Origin: Pinibacter aurantiacus
GTDB lineage: Bacteria; Bacteroidota; Bacteroidia; Chitinophagales; Chitinophagaceae
DNA length: 64,000 nt
Reading direction: 5' to 3'
Assembly (NCBI RefSeq): GCF_019130065.1
Contig: NZ_JAHSPG010000006.1
Location: 1-64,000 of the forward strand
This document shows, piece after piece, positions 27,491-37,203 of the stretch (the first letter of the stretch is position 1; each line of letters starts with the position of its first letter). The translations under genes and the position numbers were made by a program. The notes below the pieces were generated by a model. The model saw nothing but the letters and a program-made list of their open reading frames with translations. It did no database searches and had not been told where the DNA came from.

Positions 27491-27682
27491 TTAAGCTTCG
27501 AAAGATTGTTTGTTTGCATTGGCTTCTGCCATCAGTTCTTTAGCCGCTTGCAATGCAAGTTCCTGTATTTGTTTACGGATCGTCGAATTTTTAATTTCAT
27601 TCGCCAGCGAAATAATGGCCAGCGCGGTTTCTATTTCCTTATTTACCCTTCTTTCTGCGTTTAGATCGTTATTCATAAGCAT
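27491..27682 (-). CDS. Small helical protein of unknown function
   Basis: A 63-codon frame encodes a hydrophilic, strongly helical peptide (NDLNAERRVNKEIETALAII, then IRKQIQELALQAAKELM). It has its own terminator downstream and lies alone between DUF488 and the mla operon. No domain is recognised. Coding is supported by the amphipathic pattern and the terminator; ATG at 27682 or 27676 may be the start. Confidence 0.55.
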   Translation of the reverse strand: MLMNNDLNAERRVNKEIETALAIISLANEIKNSTIRKQIQELALQAAKELMAEANANKQSFEA

Positions 27683-27774
27683 CTTTTGATTTCAGTTAAC
27701 AAGCGATGACTTAGTCGCAGGAATTTCCGGGAGGGAAACAACGTGGAGGAATTTTTTTACTGCAATCACCACAG

Positions 27775-27972
27775 ACTGAATAACTGAATAACTGAGTAAC
27801 TGAATAGTTCAAAGTCAATCGGTTAGGTTGGTCAAAAAAGCGCTTTGCTTTAATACAGATCAAATCACATCAAGCTAGTTGGCCATCAACATTCAGTTAT
27901 TCAGTTACTCAGTTATTCAATTATTAGCAAAAAAATCCGTGTAAATCAGTCCAATCCGTGTCATCGGTGTGC
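27775..27972. repeat. Inverted TAACTGAA arrays plus a GCACGCAGATGACG-family copy
   Basis: TAACTGAA units run at 27775-27808 and inverted at 27890-27925. Next to them, 27934-27972 is a GCACGCAGATGACG-family copy that abuts the stop of mlaD in the usual sense orientation. Confidence 0.75.
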
Positions 27973-27976
27973 TATT

Positions 27977-28759
27977 TTAGTTTTTAGTCGCTTCCCTTGT
28001 CGAGTCAGCTGACTTCTTCGCTTCGCGTTCTTTCTTTTTTTGTTCCTTTTCTTGCTGTTTTTCTTTTTTACGGTAGTATTTTTTGAAGAGGAAATTTGAG
28101 TGTAAGGCCTCCATGTTTTCACTAAAGCCTTCAGAGCCTTTTTTAACGGAAGTCAAAGCCGCCTTAGCCGAATTTGATGTGCTTTCCAAACTTTTTGCCA
28201 GGCTGTCGCTGTTTAGCAAACGGCCGATCGTGCCATGGCCAGAATTCACCTTGGTAATCATGTCGGAAAGACTATTCGTCATTACTTCAGCGTTGTCAAT
28301 AATGCGTTTTGCTTTGCCCAATACCTTGTCGTACTCAATAGGATTGATCGTTCTGATCTGATCACCGTCCTTTATAGGCACCGAGGAAGCCATCATTGTA
28401 GAATCGATGGCGCTGCTGATCACCACTAATTTATCCCCCATCAAACCATCGGAGCCTATGCTGGCGATCGCGTTGTTTTTTAGAAACTTTTTTACTTTGG
28501 ATTGCAGTATCATATCCACGCGGGCAAGCGAATCGGAAATGATTTCTATGGCGTCAACAGTTCCTACATTAATACCAACAAAACGCACGTTATTGCCCAC
28601 TTGCAGGCCACCAACATTTTTAAACGTGCCATACACTCTGAATGTGCTCTTGAACATATTCTTTTTGCTGCCGATAACAAAAATGCCAATGAACAATACA
28701 AGCAATGCAACAATAGTGAATGCACCCAGCTTAATTTTTTGTTGTGGTGTGGTTTTCAT
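27977..28759 (-). CDS. mlaD: MlaD-type substrate-binding protein
   Basis: The 260-residue protein has one N-terminal membrane anchor (LGAFTIVALLVLFIGIFVIG) and an MCE domain with VGNNVRFVGINVGTVDAI and SIGSDGLMGDKLVVI. The C-terminal part is a coiled coil ending in a charged KKEREAKK tail. MlaD hexamers hold lipids for the MlaFE transporter between inner and outer membrane. It is the last gene of a three-gene operon (MlaE, MlaF, MlaD), five bases after mlaF. The cytosolic MlaB and periplasmic MlaC partners are not encoded here, as is usual in this phylum. Confidence 0.9.
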   Translation of the reverse strand: MKTTPQQKIKLGAFTIVALLVLFIGIFVIGSKKNMFKSTFRVYGTFKNVGGLQVGNNVRFVGINVGTVDAIEIISDSLARVDMILQSKVKKFLKNNAIASIGSDGLMGDKLVVISSAIDSTMMASSVPIKDGDQIRTINPIEYDKVLGKAKRIIDNAEVMTNSLSDMITKVNSGHGTIGRLLNSDSLAKSLESTSNSAKAALTSVKKGSEGFSENMEALHSNFLFKKYYRKKEKQQEKEQKKKEREAKKSADSTREATKN

Positions 28760-28764
28760 TTTAT

Positions 28765-29550
28765 CTATTTGAAGAATGAGTTTACTCGCTCATCCTGTGA
28801 TTTTTCGAGGTCTTTGTAAGAACCTTCTGCAATGAACTTACCCTCATGCAAAACCAGGATACGGTCGCCCGTGATCTTAGCGCAGGCCAGATCATGCGTA
28901 ATGATGATAGACGATGTCTGGTATTTTTTTCTCAGGTCCATAATCAATTGGCTGATCTCTTTTGATGTGATGGGATCAAGTCCCGTTGTTGGCTCATCAT
29001 ACAACATGATAGCGGGTTTCAATATCAGAGTTCTCGCTAGTCCGATCCTTTTGCGCATACCACCGGAAAGGTCACCCGGCATTTTGTCAATGGCATCTTT
29101 TAGTCCTACTGCATCCAAGACATCCTCCACCTCTTGATTGATCTTGCTGTCATCCTTCATTTTCAGCACACGCGTCAAGGGAAAGGAAAGGTTTTCCCTC
29201 ACCGTCATTGAATCATACAAAGCACCGCTTTGAAAAAGGAAACCCAGCTTTAAACGGATTTCTTTTAACTCATCTTCAAGCAGCTCTTTAATCTCTTTTC
29301 CAAAAACTTTTAACGATCCTTCATCATAGTCCAGCAATCCAACAATGCATTGTATCGTTACAGATTTACCCTGTCCCGATCTGCCCAGCACAACTAAATT
29401 TTCTCCTTTACAGAGCGTGAGATTGATATCTTTCAAAACTTTATTGTCTTCAAACGATTTTTGCAAATGTTCCACTTTTATGACAATATTGTTATCATCC
29501 GTTTTAGCTTCAGTTGCTTGTTTAGTTTCAATGGTTAATTCATCTTGCAT
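28765..29550 (-). CDS. mlaF: ABC transporter ATPase, MlaF type
   Basis: The 261-residue ATPase has a Walker A (GRSGQGKS, residues 56-63), signature LSGGM (161-165), Walker B LYDEPTTGLDP and switch histidine in IITHDLA. An extra 20-residue N-terminal extension precedes the core. It powers phospholipid transport by the MlaE permease encoded eight bases upstream. The pairing and order match mla operons of Bacteroidota. Confidence 0.92.
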   Translation of the reverse strand: MQDELTIETKQATEAKTDDNNIVIKVEHLQKSFEDNKVLKDINLTLCKGENLVVLGRSGQGKSVTIQCIVGLLDYDEGSLKVFGKEIKELLEDELKEIRLKLGFLFQSGALYDSMTVRENLSFPLTRVLKMKDDSKINQEVEDVLDAVGLKDAIDKMPGDLSGGMRKRIGLARTLILKPAIMLYDEPTTGLDPITSKEISQLIMDLRKKYQTSSIIITHDLACAKITGDRILVLHEGKFIAEGSYKDLEKSQDERVNSFFK

Positions 29551-29558
29551 ACTAACGT

Positions 29559-30335
29559 TTAATTATAAGCGAAAATGTTTGTTAGTTGTACAGCAATGCC
29601 GTCCAATATTATGATCCATAGTGAGGCGCTTACTACGGCTGAGTTGGCTGCATGTCCTACGCTTTCTGTTCCTCTGTTGGAATGATAGCCGTGATAACAA
29701 CCAATAAAACCAATAGCAAACCCAAAGAATACGGTCTTGATAACTCCGGGAAAAAGATCGCTGAAAGCCAAGGCATTGAATGCCTTGTTGAAGTATAAGT
29801 GCAGACTAACTTTGTTATCTAAATTGGAACCAACAAATCCTCCGAAAAGAGAGATTGCGTCGGCCATCAAAGTCAATAGCGGAATCATGAAAGTGCATGC
29901 CAGGATACGCGTTACCACCAGGTATTGAATTGGGTCTGCGCTCGAAACTTCCATAGCACTGATCTGTTCTGTTACCTTCATGCTTCCCAATTCTGCGCCA
30001 ATACTCGAAGCTATTTTTCCGGCAGAGATCAGAGCAATGATAACAGGTCCGATTTCTCTTACAACTGAAACCGATACCATGCCGGGAACATAACTCGCAG
30101 CGCCGAAATCTTTTAACGTTGGTAGGGACTGAAGCGTTAGAACAAACCCCAGTATGAAGCCGGTTACTGCGATAAGTGGGAATGATTTATAGCCGATAAT
30201 AAAGCACTGGCGGAGGAATTCGTTCCACTCAAATCCTTTCCTTAAAAGATGGCGAACAAAGGAGAGGAAGAAGTTCACCTGGTCGCCAACCTTTTCAAGT
30301 AATTTGTAAACGCCGGATTTGATAGTCTGTTCCAT
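29559..30335 (-). CDS. mlaE: ABC transporter permease, MlaE type
   Basis: The 258-residue protein has a cytoplasmic N-terminal stretch followed by five or six membrane helices and the family motifs SFPLIAVTGFILGFVLTLQS, VREIGPVIIALISAGKIASS and GAELGSMKVTEQISAMEV. It forms the inner-membrane part of the Mla lipid transporter. The operon starts with this gene. The 300 bases upstream contain a repeat pair but no recognisable promoter. Confidence 0.92.
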   Translation of the reverse strand: MEQTIKSGVYKLLEKVGDQVNFFLSFVRHLLRKGFEWNEFLRQCFIIGYKSFPLIAVTGFILGFVLTLQSLPTLKDFGAASYVPGMVSVSVVREIGPVIIALISAGKIASSIGAELGSMKVTEQISAMEVSSADPIQYLVVTRILACTFMIPLLTLMADAISLFGGFVGSNLDNKVSLHLYFNKAFNALAFSDLFPGVIKTVFFGFAIGFIGCYHGYHSNRGTESVGHAANSAVVSASLWIIILDGIAVQLTNIFAYN

Positions 30336-30644
30336 GGTAAGGAAAACAGAAAGTTTTAAATCCGCTTAGCTGATAACTTCCTGCAAGCCAATAGGTATAA
30401 AACAGTGCCGCCAGAGTAGGGGTATTTTGAAGAGGTTTTGTGGAAAATAATGCCCAGCGGGGCGTTTAACGCTAAACGCTTAATGCTTAATGCCGCCGGA
30501 AAGCTGCACATTTGCGTTAGGCGTTAGGCATTTAGCCTTAAGCAGTTATTTTTCCCGGTACAATTCCTAAAGAAAAGTTGTTTTTGCAACCAATTTAAAT
30601 ATTTGAATAAATAAATTTGTTTCTTTGTGAAAATTCATGCAACA
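30336..30644. repeat. Divergent mlaE-arsR intergenic region with GCGTTAGGC arrays
   Basis: Arrays of GCGTTTAACGCTAAACGC (30461-30497) and, inverted, GCGTTAGGCGTTAGGC (30514-30545) fill the middle. The right part (30590-30644) holds an ArsR operator-like site and a TAAATTTG −7-like box. Confidence 0.6.
30592..30619 (+). promoter_or_regulatory. ArsR operator-like site O1 with −7 box
   Basis: The sequence AATTTAAATATTTGAATAA at 30592-30610 and the following ATAAATTT form an inverted copy of the two sites downstream of arsR. The TAAATTTG at 30612-30619 matches TAnnTTTG, so repressor binding here would block the arsR promoter. Confidence 0.6.
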
Positions 30645-30920
30645 ATGGATATCAAAAGAGCAGAGAAAATTTCCAAAGCATTGGCTGATGCAAACCGCCT
30701 GACCATTCTTAAGGAAGTGAAGAAGAGCAAAGATTGTCTGTATTGTGTGGACCTCAACGAAACCCTCGATCTGGCCCAGCCTTCCATCTGTCACCACTTG
30801 AAACAGTTAATCGACAATGAACTCATTTCTTCTGAAAAAGAAGGCCGTAATGTGAAATACTCTCTAAACAATTATGTGATAGATGATTACATCAAGTTTT
30901 TGGAAGGACTAAAAGTCTAA
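30645..30920 (+). CDS. ArsR-family repressor
   Basis: From the ATG at 30645 the protein has 91 residues and one ArsR winged helix: RAEKISKALADANRLTILKE, then DLNETLDLAQPSICHHLKQL as recognition helix and SSEKEGRNVKYSLNN as wing. The pair KDCLYCVDL carries two cysteines that could sense metals or thiol stress, but no full metal motif is obvious. The gene lies immediately upstream of an RND efflux operon, with operator-like repeats on both sides, so autoregulation and pump control are likely. The ATG at 30627 would add six residues without support. Confidence 0.85.
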   Translation: MDIKRAEKISKALADANRLTILKEVKKSKDCLYCVDLNETLDLAQPSICHHLKQLIDNELISSEKEGRNVKYSLNNYVIDDYIKFLEGLKV

Positions 30921-30933
30921 AAAAAAATTTTTT

Positions 30934-31040
30934 AATTTATTTATCGAAATATTTAAATAAATCAATAGGTTTGTATTCTATTTCAATTTTGAATTCTGAC
31001 ATAAAGATGCAATTTATTTATTGAAATATTTAAATAAATC
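30934..31040 (+). promoter_or_regulatory. ArsR operator-like sites O2 and O3 upstream of RND operon
   Basis: Two nearly identical 30-base sites, 30934-30963 and 31011-31040, each read AATTTATTTAT then CGAAATATTTAAATAAATC (O2) or TGAAATATTTAAATAAATC (O3). Each is a near-palindrome with ATTTATTTA and TAAATAAAT ends. O3 ends 15 bases before the RND adaptor ATG. They are the reverse complement of O1 upstream of arsR. Confidence 0.7.
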
Positions 31041-31055
31041 GAAAAAAGAAACACC

Positions 31056-32129
31056 ATGCTGACAGATTTTAGAGGAGCGAAAAGACTATTGAACTTATCC
31101 TTATTCATTATTGGTTCATCTATTTTCCTGGCCGCTTGCTCCAGCCAGGCAAAAGAACCCAATCACACGGCCATCAACACCGTACCTCAGGCAACTGCTG
31201 TAGACGGTAACATTATAACTCCTTCGGTTTTAACTGACATACTGGAGGTAACTGGTACGCTGGTGGCTAATCAACAGGTGGATATTGCGAGCGAGCTTAC
31301 CAGGAAGATAGTAAGCGTGAATGTAAAAGAAGGATCGCTCGTGAAGAAAGGCGCTTTGCTTTTTCAACTTGACGACGCAGACTTGAAAGCGCAGCTTGAA
31401 AAATTGCAGCAACAGGAAAAGCTTGCAGCGCTTAATGAAGAAAGGCTTCGTGATCTTATCAAACATGAAGCAGTGGTACAACAGGATTACGATCAGGCTT
31501 TCACCAATTTAAAAGTATTGCAGGCGCAAATACTCGAGTTGAAAGTAATGATCGACAAAACGCGCATTCGTGCACCGTTTGATGGACAGATCGGTATCAT
31601 TCACGCATATCCCGGTGCCATCGTTTCTACCAACACGATATTGACCAACATTCAGGATAACAGTTCTGTAAAAGTTGAATTCAATGTGCCGGAGAAATAC
31701 ACAAACACAATTACTCCTGGTAGTTTACAGAAGTTCACTGTTGCTTCTGACAACAAGCAGTACGCTGCAAAAGTAGTTGCCCGCGAATCAAAGCTGGATC
31801 AGAATACAAGAACCTTGCTGGTTCGTGCGGTAGCAGATAATTCAGGAAGGACATTGATGGCTGGACAAAGTGCTAGATTGAACTTATCGCTACATTCATC
31901 CAACAACGCCTTACTGGTTTCATCACAGGCATTGATGCCTTCTTCACAAGGCTACAATGTGTACGTTGCCAAAGATGGCAAAGCACAGATAGTGCCCGTG
32001 GAAATTGGCCAGCGCAATCCCTCAAACGTAGAAGTGCTGAAAGGTTTGCAACCCGGCGACACGGTGATAACGAGCAATTTGTTAAGACTTGTACCTGGTT
32101 CTGCGATTCGCTTTGTTACTGTTAAATAG
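31056..32129 (+). CDS. RND efflux adaptor (membrane fusion lipoprotein)
   Basis: The 357-residue protein has a lipoprotein signal (IFLAACSSQ), a barrel-sandwich lipoyl half (VDIASELTRKIVSVNVKEGS and later RIRAPFDGQIGIIHAYPGAI), a helical hairpin between them and the membrane-proximal domain at the C terminus. It links the RND pump to TolC. The gene starts the pump operon after ArsR operator-like sites. Its TAG stop runs into a GTTTTGAGTTGTGAG array. Confidence 0.92.
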   Translation: MLTDFRGAKRLLNLSLFIIGSSIFLAACSSQAKEPNHTAINTVPQATAVDGNIITPSVLTDILEVTGTLVANQQVDIASELTRKIVSVNVKEGSLVKKGALLFQLDDADLKAQLEKLQQQEKLAALNEERLRDLIKHEAVVQQDYDQAFTNLKVLQAQILELKVMIDKTRIRAPFDGQIGIIHAYPGAIVSTNTILTNIQDNSSVKVEFNVPEKYTNTITPGSLQKFTVASDNKQYAAKVVARESKLDQNTRTLLVRAVADNSGRTLMAGQSARLNLSLHSSNNALLVSSQALMPSSQGYNVYVAKDGKAQIVPVEIGQRNPSNVEVLKGLQPGDTVITSNLLRLVPGSAIRFVTVK

Positions 32130-32236
32130 GTTTTGAGTTGTGAGTATTAAGTTTTGAGTAAGGTTCCCGATTTTAAAAGTCAGCCTAACGGATGCTGGCA
32201 CTTCCTACTCAAAACTTATAACTCAAAACTCACAAC
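32130..32236. repeat. Inverted GTTTTGAGT arrays between RND adaptor and pump
   Basis: GTTTTGAGTTGTGAG units follow the adaptor stop (32130-32162), and inverted ACTCAAAACTTATAACTC units lie at 32207-32236, inside an otherwise single operon. The pump frame is open through the second arm, but this is not coding. Confidence 0.75.
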
Positions 32237-32276
32237 AAAATCCGTCCCCACATACTATAATTCATACAACATATTT

Positions 32277-35200
32277 ATGAGTGCTATTTCACAAGTAAGC
32301 ATATCCCGGCCTGTGCTGGCGGGGGTAATGTCAGTCCTATTGATTTTATTCGGGATCGTTGGTTACACGTATCTCGGTACAAGGGAATATCCTGTAACGG
32401 ATTCACCCATTGTAACAGTAACCACCGTGTATCCCGGTGCCAGTGCGGATATCATCGCTTCGCAGGTTACGAAACCTTTGGAAGAAGCGGTTGCAGAAGC
32501 AAACGGCATTCGAGCCATCTCGTCTCAATCAAGAGAGCAGGTGAGCATTATAACAGTAGAGTTTAATTTGAATGCAGATCTGGAAGCTGCTGCAAACGAC
32601 GTACGGGACAAGGTTTCCAAGTCGCGTCAACAATTACCAACAGACATTGAACCTACAATAGTTGAGAAAGCGGGTCCTGCAGATTTTCTCGTGTTTCTTA
32701 CTGTTCAAAGTGATAGTAAGAGCCTTGAAGATATTACTGACTTTGTAAACATCAATATCAAAGAAAGACTGCAATCCATACCCGGAGTGCGTTTGGTTGA
32801 TACGTATGCGGGTCGTAAACGTGCCATGCGCCTGCGCATGGACCCGGTTAAACTCGCTGCGTATCATTTAACGCCAGCTGATATTCAGACTGCGTTGCAA
32901 AAAGAAAATGTCGATTTGCCAAGCGGAAGAATTGAAGGCGACAATACAGAGGTTACACTTCGTACACAAGGAAGATTGGTGACAGAAGATGATTTCAACA
33001 ACATGATCGTGAGTGAGAAAGGCGGCGCTATCGTTCGGTTCAGAGATGTTGGTACGGCTATTATGTCCTCTCAAAACGAGCGTACAGCAATGATCGTAGG
33101 CGAAGGACAAACAGCTCGCTACGGTGTAGGTACCGGAGTTCAACCGCAACGTGGTGCGAACTCCCTGGCTATCGTGGATGAATTTAAAAAACGCTTTGAT
33201 GATATCGTAAAATCCGCACCGAAAGATTACATCATTTCTCTTGGTAAAGATTTCACTGTTCCGGTGCGTAACTCACTGGCCGAAGTAGAAGAGACTTTGC
33301 TACTTGCATTTGGTCTCGTGGCAATGATCATTTTTATTTTCTTACGGGACTGGAGAAGTACGATCATTCCGTTGGTTGCGATTCCGGTGTCGATCATTTC
33401 TGCATTCTTCATCATGTACATCTGTAATTTTTCCATCAACGTGTTGACGCTGCTGGGATTGGTACTCGCCATCGGGCTTGTGGTGGATGATGCGATTGTA
33501 GTTCTAGAAAATATTTACAGCAAAGTAGAAGAAGGCATGACGCCGTTACAAGCAGCGAGAAAAGGTTCGGACGAAATTTACTTCGCGGTTATTTCTACCA
33601 CTGTAACACTCGCGGCGGTGTTCTTGCCAATACTGTTCCTGGGAGGAATTACAGGAAGACTGTTTAAAGAGTTTGCCATCGTGGTATCTGGTTCTGTATT
33701 GATCTCAGCTTTCGTTGCGCTGACCCTTTCGCCAATGATGAGTGCCTATCTGCTGAAAGCAGGAACATCACATGGATGGTTGTATCGCAAGACAGAGCCA
33801 TGGTTCGAAGCATTGAACAGAGGCTATGCGAAAACACTGAGAGCGTTCTTTAAAGTAAGATGGCTTGGCTTTGCAATATTGCTGATATCATTTGGAGTAG
33901 CATATTTTCTCGCTCCTAAATTACCATCCGAGTTGGCTCCGCTGGAAGATAGATCAATGGTAGGTTTGGCGGTTATCGCACCTGAAGGAACATCTTACGA
34001 AAGCATGGAGCAGACTATGAAGGAGATCAGCAATTATGTGTCAGATTCTATTCCTGATTTGAATGAGAACAGAACATACGCAGCAGTTGCGGCTTCTTCC
34101 GGAACGCTGGTTCAGCCTGTAAATGGCGGCTTCCAGTGGATATTCCTGAAAGATCCGAAAGATCGTAAAAGCGGAATGACGCAACAGCAGGTGTATGAAA
34201 AACTAGTAGCGGCATCTGGCCGGTTCAGAAATGTAATTTGTATTCCGATACAAATACCAACCATCGGGGGTTTCTCAAGTTCCCAACCTTTGCAATACGT
34301 TATTCAGGCTCCTGATTTGAAAAGCCTTGAAGATGTTATGCCGAAGTTGATGGGTGAAGTTTACCAAAGCAAAAAGCTCAGTTTCCAGGACCCCGACTTC
34401 AAGATCAACCGTCCGGAAATAGGCATCACCATTGACAGACAACGCGCCGCACAACTTGGTATTTCAACACAGGAAATAGGAAGAACATTGCAACTGGCAT
34501 TGAGTGGAAGACGATATGGCTACTTCATTTACAATGACAGGCAGTACGAAGTGATCGGACAACTGGAAAGAAAAGAAAGATCTGCACCAACCGATTTGAG
34601 TTCATTGTTCCTGAAATCAGGAAGCGGAGATATGGTGTCGCTGGATAACCTTGTAACAAGAAATGAGAGCGTGAGTCCACCCGCTATTTATCGCTACAAC
34701 CAATCTTACAGCGCTACCATTTCTGCAACGCCTGCAGCAGGTGTAAGTCTTGGCGAAGCGATCAAAGAAATGGATGGCATCGCAACAAAAGTGTTACCAA
34801 AAGGATTCAGAAAGGACCTTGCCGGACAAAGCCGCGACTTTTCTGAAAGCAGCTCCAGCCTTGTGTTTGCTTTCATCTTTGCGATCATATTGATCTATCT
34901 GGTATTGGCTGCACAATTTGAAAGCCTAATCGATCCATTCATCATTTTGCTCACAGTGCCAATGGCTGTTACCGGAGCATTGTTGAGTTTGTGGCTCACA
35001 CATCAATCCATCAATGTATTTAGTGAAATCGGTATCATCATGTTGATTGGTTTGATTACAAAGAATGGTATCCTCATTGTTGAGTTTGCCAACCAAAGAA
35101 AGCAGGAAGGAATGAGTGTGAAGGATGCGATCCTGGACGCCGCGATCTCACGTTTCAGGCCAATTTTGATGACAACATTGGCGATGATCTTTGGTACACT

Positions 35201-35414
35201 GCCAATTGCATTGTCATTGGGCACTTCATCAGGAAGCCGGACATCACTGGGTATCGTAGTAGTGGGTGGTTTGTTGTTCGCCGGTGTGCTTACGTTGTAT
35301 GTCATTCCTTCGGTGTATTCATTCTTCTCTCGTCCATATAAAAAGAAAGTTGAAACCGGCGTTGTTCCCAGTGGTCATGGGGAACTGATTGCTCAACCTT
35401 CTATTGTTCATTAA
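32277..35414 (+). CDS. RND multidrug efflux pump, HAE1 type
   Basis: The start is taken at ATG 32277 (MSAISQVSISRPVLAGVMSV), giving 1045 residues, the normal size for an RND pump; a longer frame from 32154 would add 41 residues translated from a repeat. Twelve membrane helices and two large periplasmic loops are visible. TM4 carries the proton relay pair Asp404-Asp405 in LVVDDAIVVLENIY. FLRDWRSTIIPLVAIPVSII and GIGLITKNGILIVEFANQRK motifs are typical HAE1 type. It exports drugs, bile-like compounds or other toxic molecules together with the adjacent adaptor and TolC. Confidence 0.95.
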   Translation: MSAISQVSISRPVLAGVMSVLLILFGIVGYTYLGTREYPVTDSPIVTVTTVYPGASADIIASQVTKPLEEAVAEANGIRAISSQSREQVSIITVEFNLNADLEAAANDVRDKVSKSRQQLPTDIEPTIVEKAGPADFLVFLTVQSDSKSLEDITDFVNINIKERLQSIPGVRLVDTYAGRKRAMRLRMDPVKLAAYHLTPADIQTALQKENVDLPSGRIEGDNTEVTLRTQGRLVTEDDFNNMIVSEKGGAIVRFRDVGTAIMSSQNERTAMIVGEGQTARYGVGTGVQPQRGANSLAIVDEFKKRFDDIVKSAPKDYIISLGKDFTVPVRNSLAEVEETLLLAFGLVAMIIFIFLRDWRSTIIPLVAIPVSIISAFFIMYICNFSINVLTLLGLVLAIGLVVDDAIVVLENIYSKVEEGMTPLQAARKGSDEIYFAVISTTVTLAAVFLPILFLGGITGRLFKEFAIVVSGSVLISAFVALTLSPMMSAYLLKAGTSHGWLYRKTEPWFEALNRGYAKTLRAFFKVRWLGFAILLISFGVAYFLAPKLPSELAPLEDRSMVGLAVIAPEGTSYESMEQTMKEISNYVSDSIPDLNENRTYAAVAASSGTLVQPVNGGFQWIFLKDPKDRKSGMTQQQVYEKLVAASGRFRNVICIPIQIPTIGGFSSSQPLQYVIQAPDLKSLEDVMPKLMGEVYQSKKLSFQDPDFKINRPEIGITIDRQRAAQLGISTQEIGRTLQLALSGRRYGYFIYNDRQYEVIGQLERKERSAPTDLSSLFLKSGSGDMVSLDNLVTRNESVSPPAIYRYNQSYSATISATPAAGVSLGEAIKEMDGIATKVLPKGFRKDLAGQSRDFSESSSSLVFAFIFAIILIYLVLAAQFESLIDPFIILLTVPMAVTGALLSLWLTHQSINVFSEIGIIMLIGLITKNGILIVEFANQRKQEGMSVKDAILDAAISRFRPILMTTLAMIFGTLPIALSLGTSSGSRTSLGIVVVGGLLFAGVLTLYVIPSVYSFFSRPYKKKVETGVVPSGHGELIAQPSIVH

Positions 35415-35428
35415 ATAAAATAATAATC

Positions 35429-36784
35429 ATGCACGCGGATAATTTTCATTTTAAATATTTAGTCTACACATTGCTGCTGTTCATTGCGTTGTGTTCCATC
35501 TCGTACGTCGCGAGTGCACAACAGCCGGGTGTTCAGCGGTTGTCTATAAAAGATGCGGTTTCGATGGCCGTACAACATAACAGGGAAATAAAGATCAGCA
35601 GCCTGGATATAAGCAAAGCACAGGAAGGTTCAAAGATAGCTCGCAGCAAATATTTACCTGTAGTTGGCGTAACCGCACAAGTGTCTCATTATTTTTCTCA
35701 ACCCATATTTTTTGGGTTGGGAAATAATGGCACCGATGATAAAATTCCATACAGCCGTTTCGGCGGAAAAGATCAGGCGTTAGGAGCATTTAATATAGTT
35801 CAGCCTTTGTACGATCCATCAGCGAAATCTGCTAACACACAAGCGAAACTTTTAGAAGAAGAAAGCAGGCTTTCATTGTCGGATAAACAAACGGCGGTTG
35901 CAGCGTATGCACGCCAAACTTATTTACTGATAGTTGTATTGGGTGAACGTATCAAACTACAAAAAGAAAGTCTTTCGCGTAATGAAAAAGCCTTGCAGGA
36001 CGCACGATCGCTGCTGGCGCAGGGCCGTGCATTGCGTGTAGACACTTTGAGAGCGTATACATCCGTAAAGAACCTTGAGCCTGATCTATTGAAATTGTCC
36101 AACGCCATTGATGTAAACAAGCAACAATTGAAAACATTGCTGGGCCTTGATTCATTGCAGACAATCGAACTAACAGATTCCATCGCCTTGCCGCTTGCAG
36201 AAAAGACAGTGCCTTCTGAGGAGGATGTATACAACCAGGCAAAAGAAAAAAGAGCGGACCTGAAGGCTGTTGCTTTGCAACAACAAATAAGTGATCAACA
36301 GATTCAATCGGCGAAAGCGGATAAGCGACCTAATGTAGCGTTGGTGGGACAATATATGATACAAACGCAAACGAATCAGTTTAACTATGCTAATGCTTAT
36401 TATCCATCGACAACTTTTGTTGGTGCACAGGTGAACGTACCGATATTCAGCGGGTTCAGTAAGGATGCAAAGATTCAGCAGGCAAAGATTGATAAGCAAC
36501 AGGCAGTGTTGCAAACTGAAAACGTGTATGAGCAATTACGTGTGGATGTGAAGCAGGTGGTATCAGCACTGAATGAGACGAGTGCACGCATGCAAACAAG
36601 AATAAACGTTAAAGAAACGGCACAGCTGAGTTATGACATCACACAATATCGTTACGCAAAAGGTGTGGCGTCAAGACTTGAGTTAACAGATGCTGAACTG
36701 GCGCTTACTGGTGCACAACTGAATTATTTAGAAGCAGTGTATGATTATTTGACCGCGCAGATTTCGTTGTACCGCGTTACGGGG

Positions 36785-36799
<15 letters not shown>
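35429..36799 (+). CDS. TolC-family outer membrane channel
   Basis: The 456-residue protein has a signal peptide (ending YVASAQQ) and two tandem halves of outer-membrane efflux protein repeat, with long amphipathic helices (LSIKDAVSMAVQHNREIKIS; YDITQYRYAKGVASRLELTD). It forms the exit duct of the RND pump, 14 bases upstream. The last codons (GRVEN) and TGA stop are part of a GAGAGTTGAAAATTG repeat that continues for about 80 bases. Confidence 0.92.
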
Positions 36800-36976
<177 letters not shown>

Positions 36977-37011
36977 TAATTTTCGTGTTTGATATATTGT
37001 TTTTTAAAAAA

Positions 37012-37047
37012 GGAAAGGGCTGTTTTTCTAAACGGGCCCTTTTTTTG
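37012..37047 (+). terminator. Terminator downstream of the RND operon
   Basis: AAAGGGC and GCCCTTT with a 14-base loop are followed by a run of seven Ts (37040-37046). It lies after the tolC array and before the GTAGAGAC repeat pair. Confidence 0.8.
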
Positions 37048-37050
37048 TTC

Positions 37051-37203
37051 GTAGAGACGCATGAAAATGCGTCTCTGGTGTTGCGCCAAATCCCTGTTCA
37101 AAAAAAACGTTCGGTGCGACATGTGCCCGAACGTTGTAAATAATGTATGTATGAATGTGCCGTGCGGGTGCCGCACCAGAGACGCATTTTTATGCGTCTC
37201 TAC
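37051..37203. repeat. GTAGAGACGCAT palindromic pair supplying the bshC stop
   Basis: Arms GTAGAGACGCATGAAAATGC (37051-37087 overall) and the inverted GCACCAGAGACGCATTTTTA copy (about 37164-37203) are the same family as 10473-10555. On the minus strand the TAG of GTAGAGACGC is the stop codon of bshC. Confidence 0.85.

Noticed and set aside
32154-32276. N-terminal 41-residue extension of the RND pump frame
   Set aside because: The extension is translated from a short repeat array and has no family similarity; the normal RND start MSAISQVSISRP lies at 32277.
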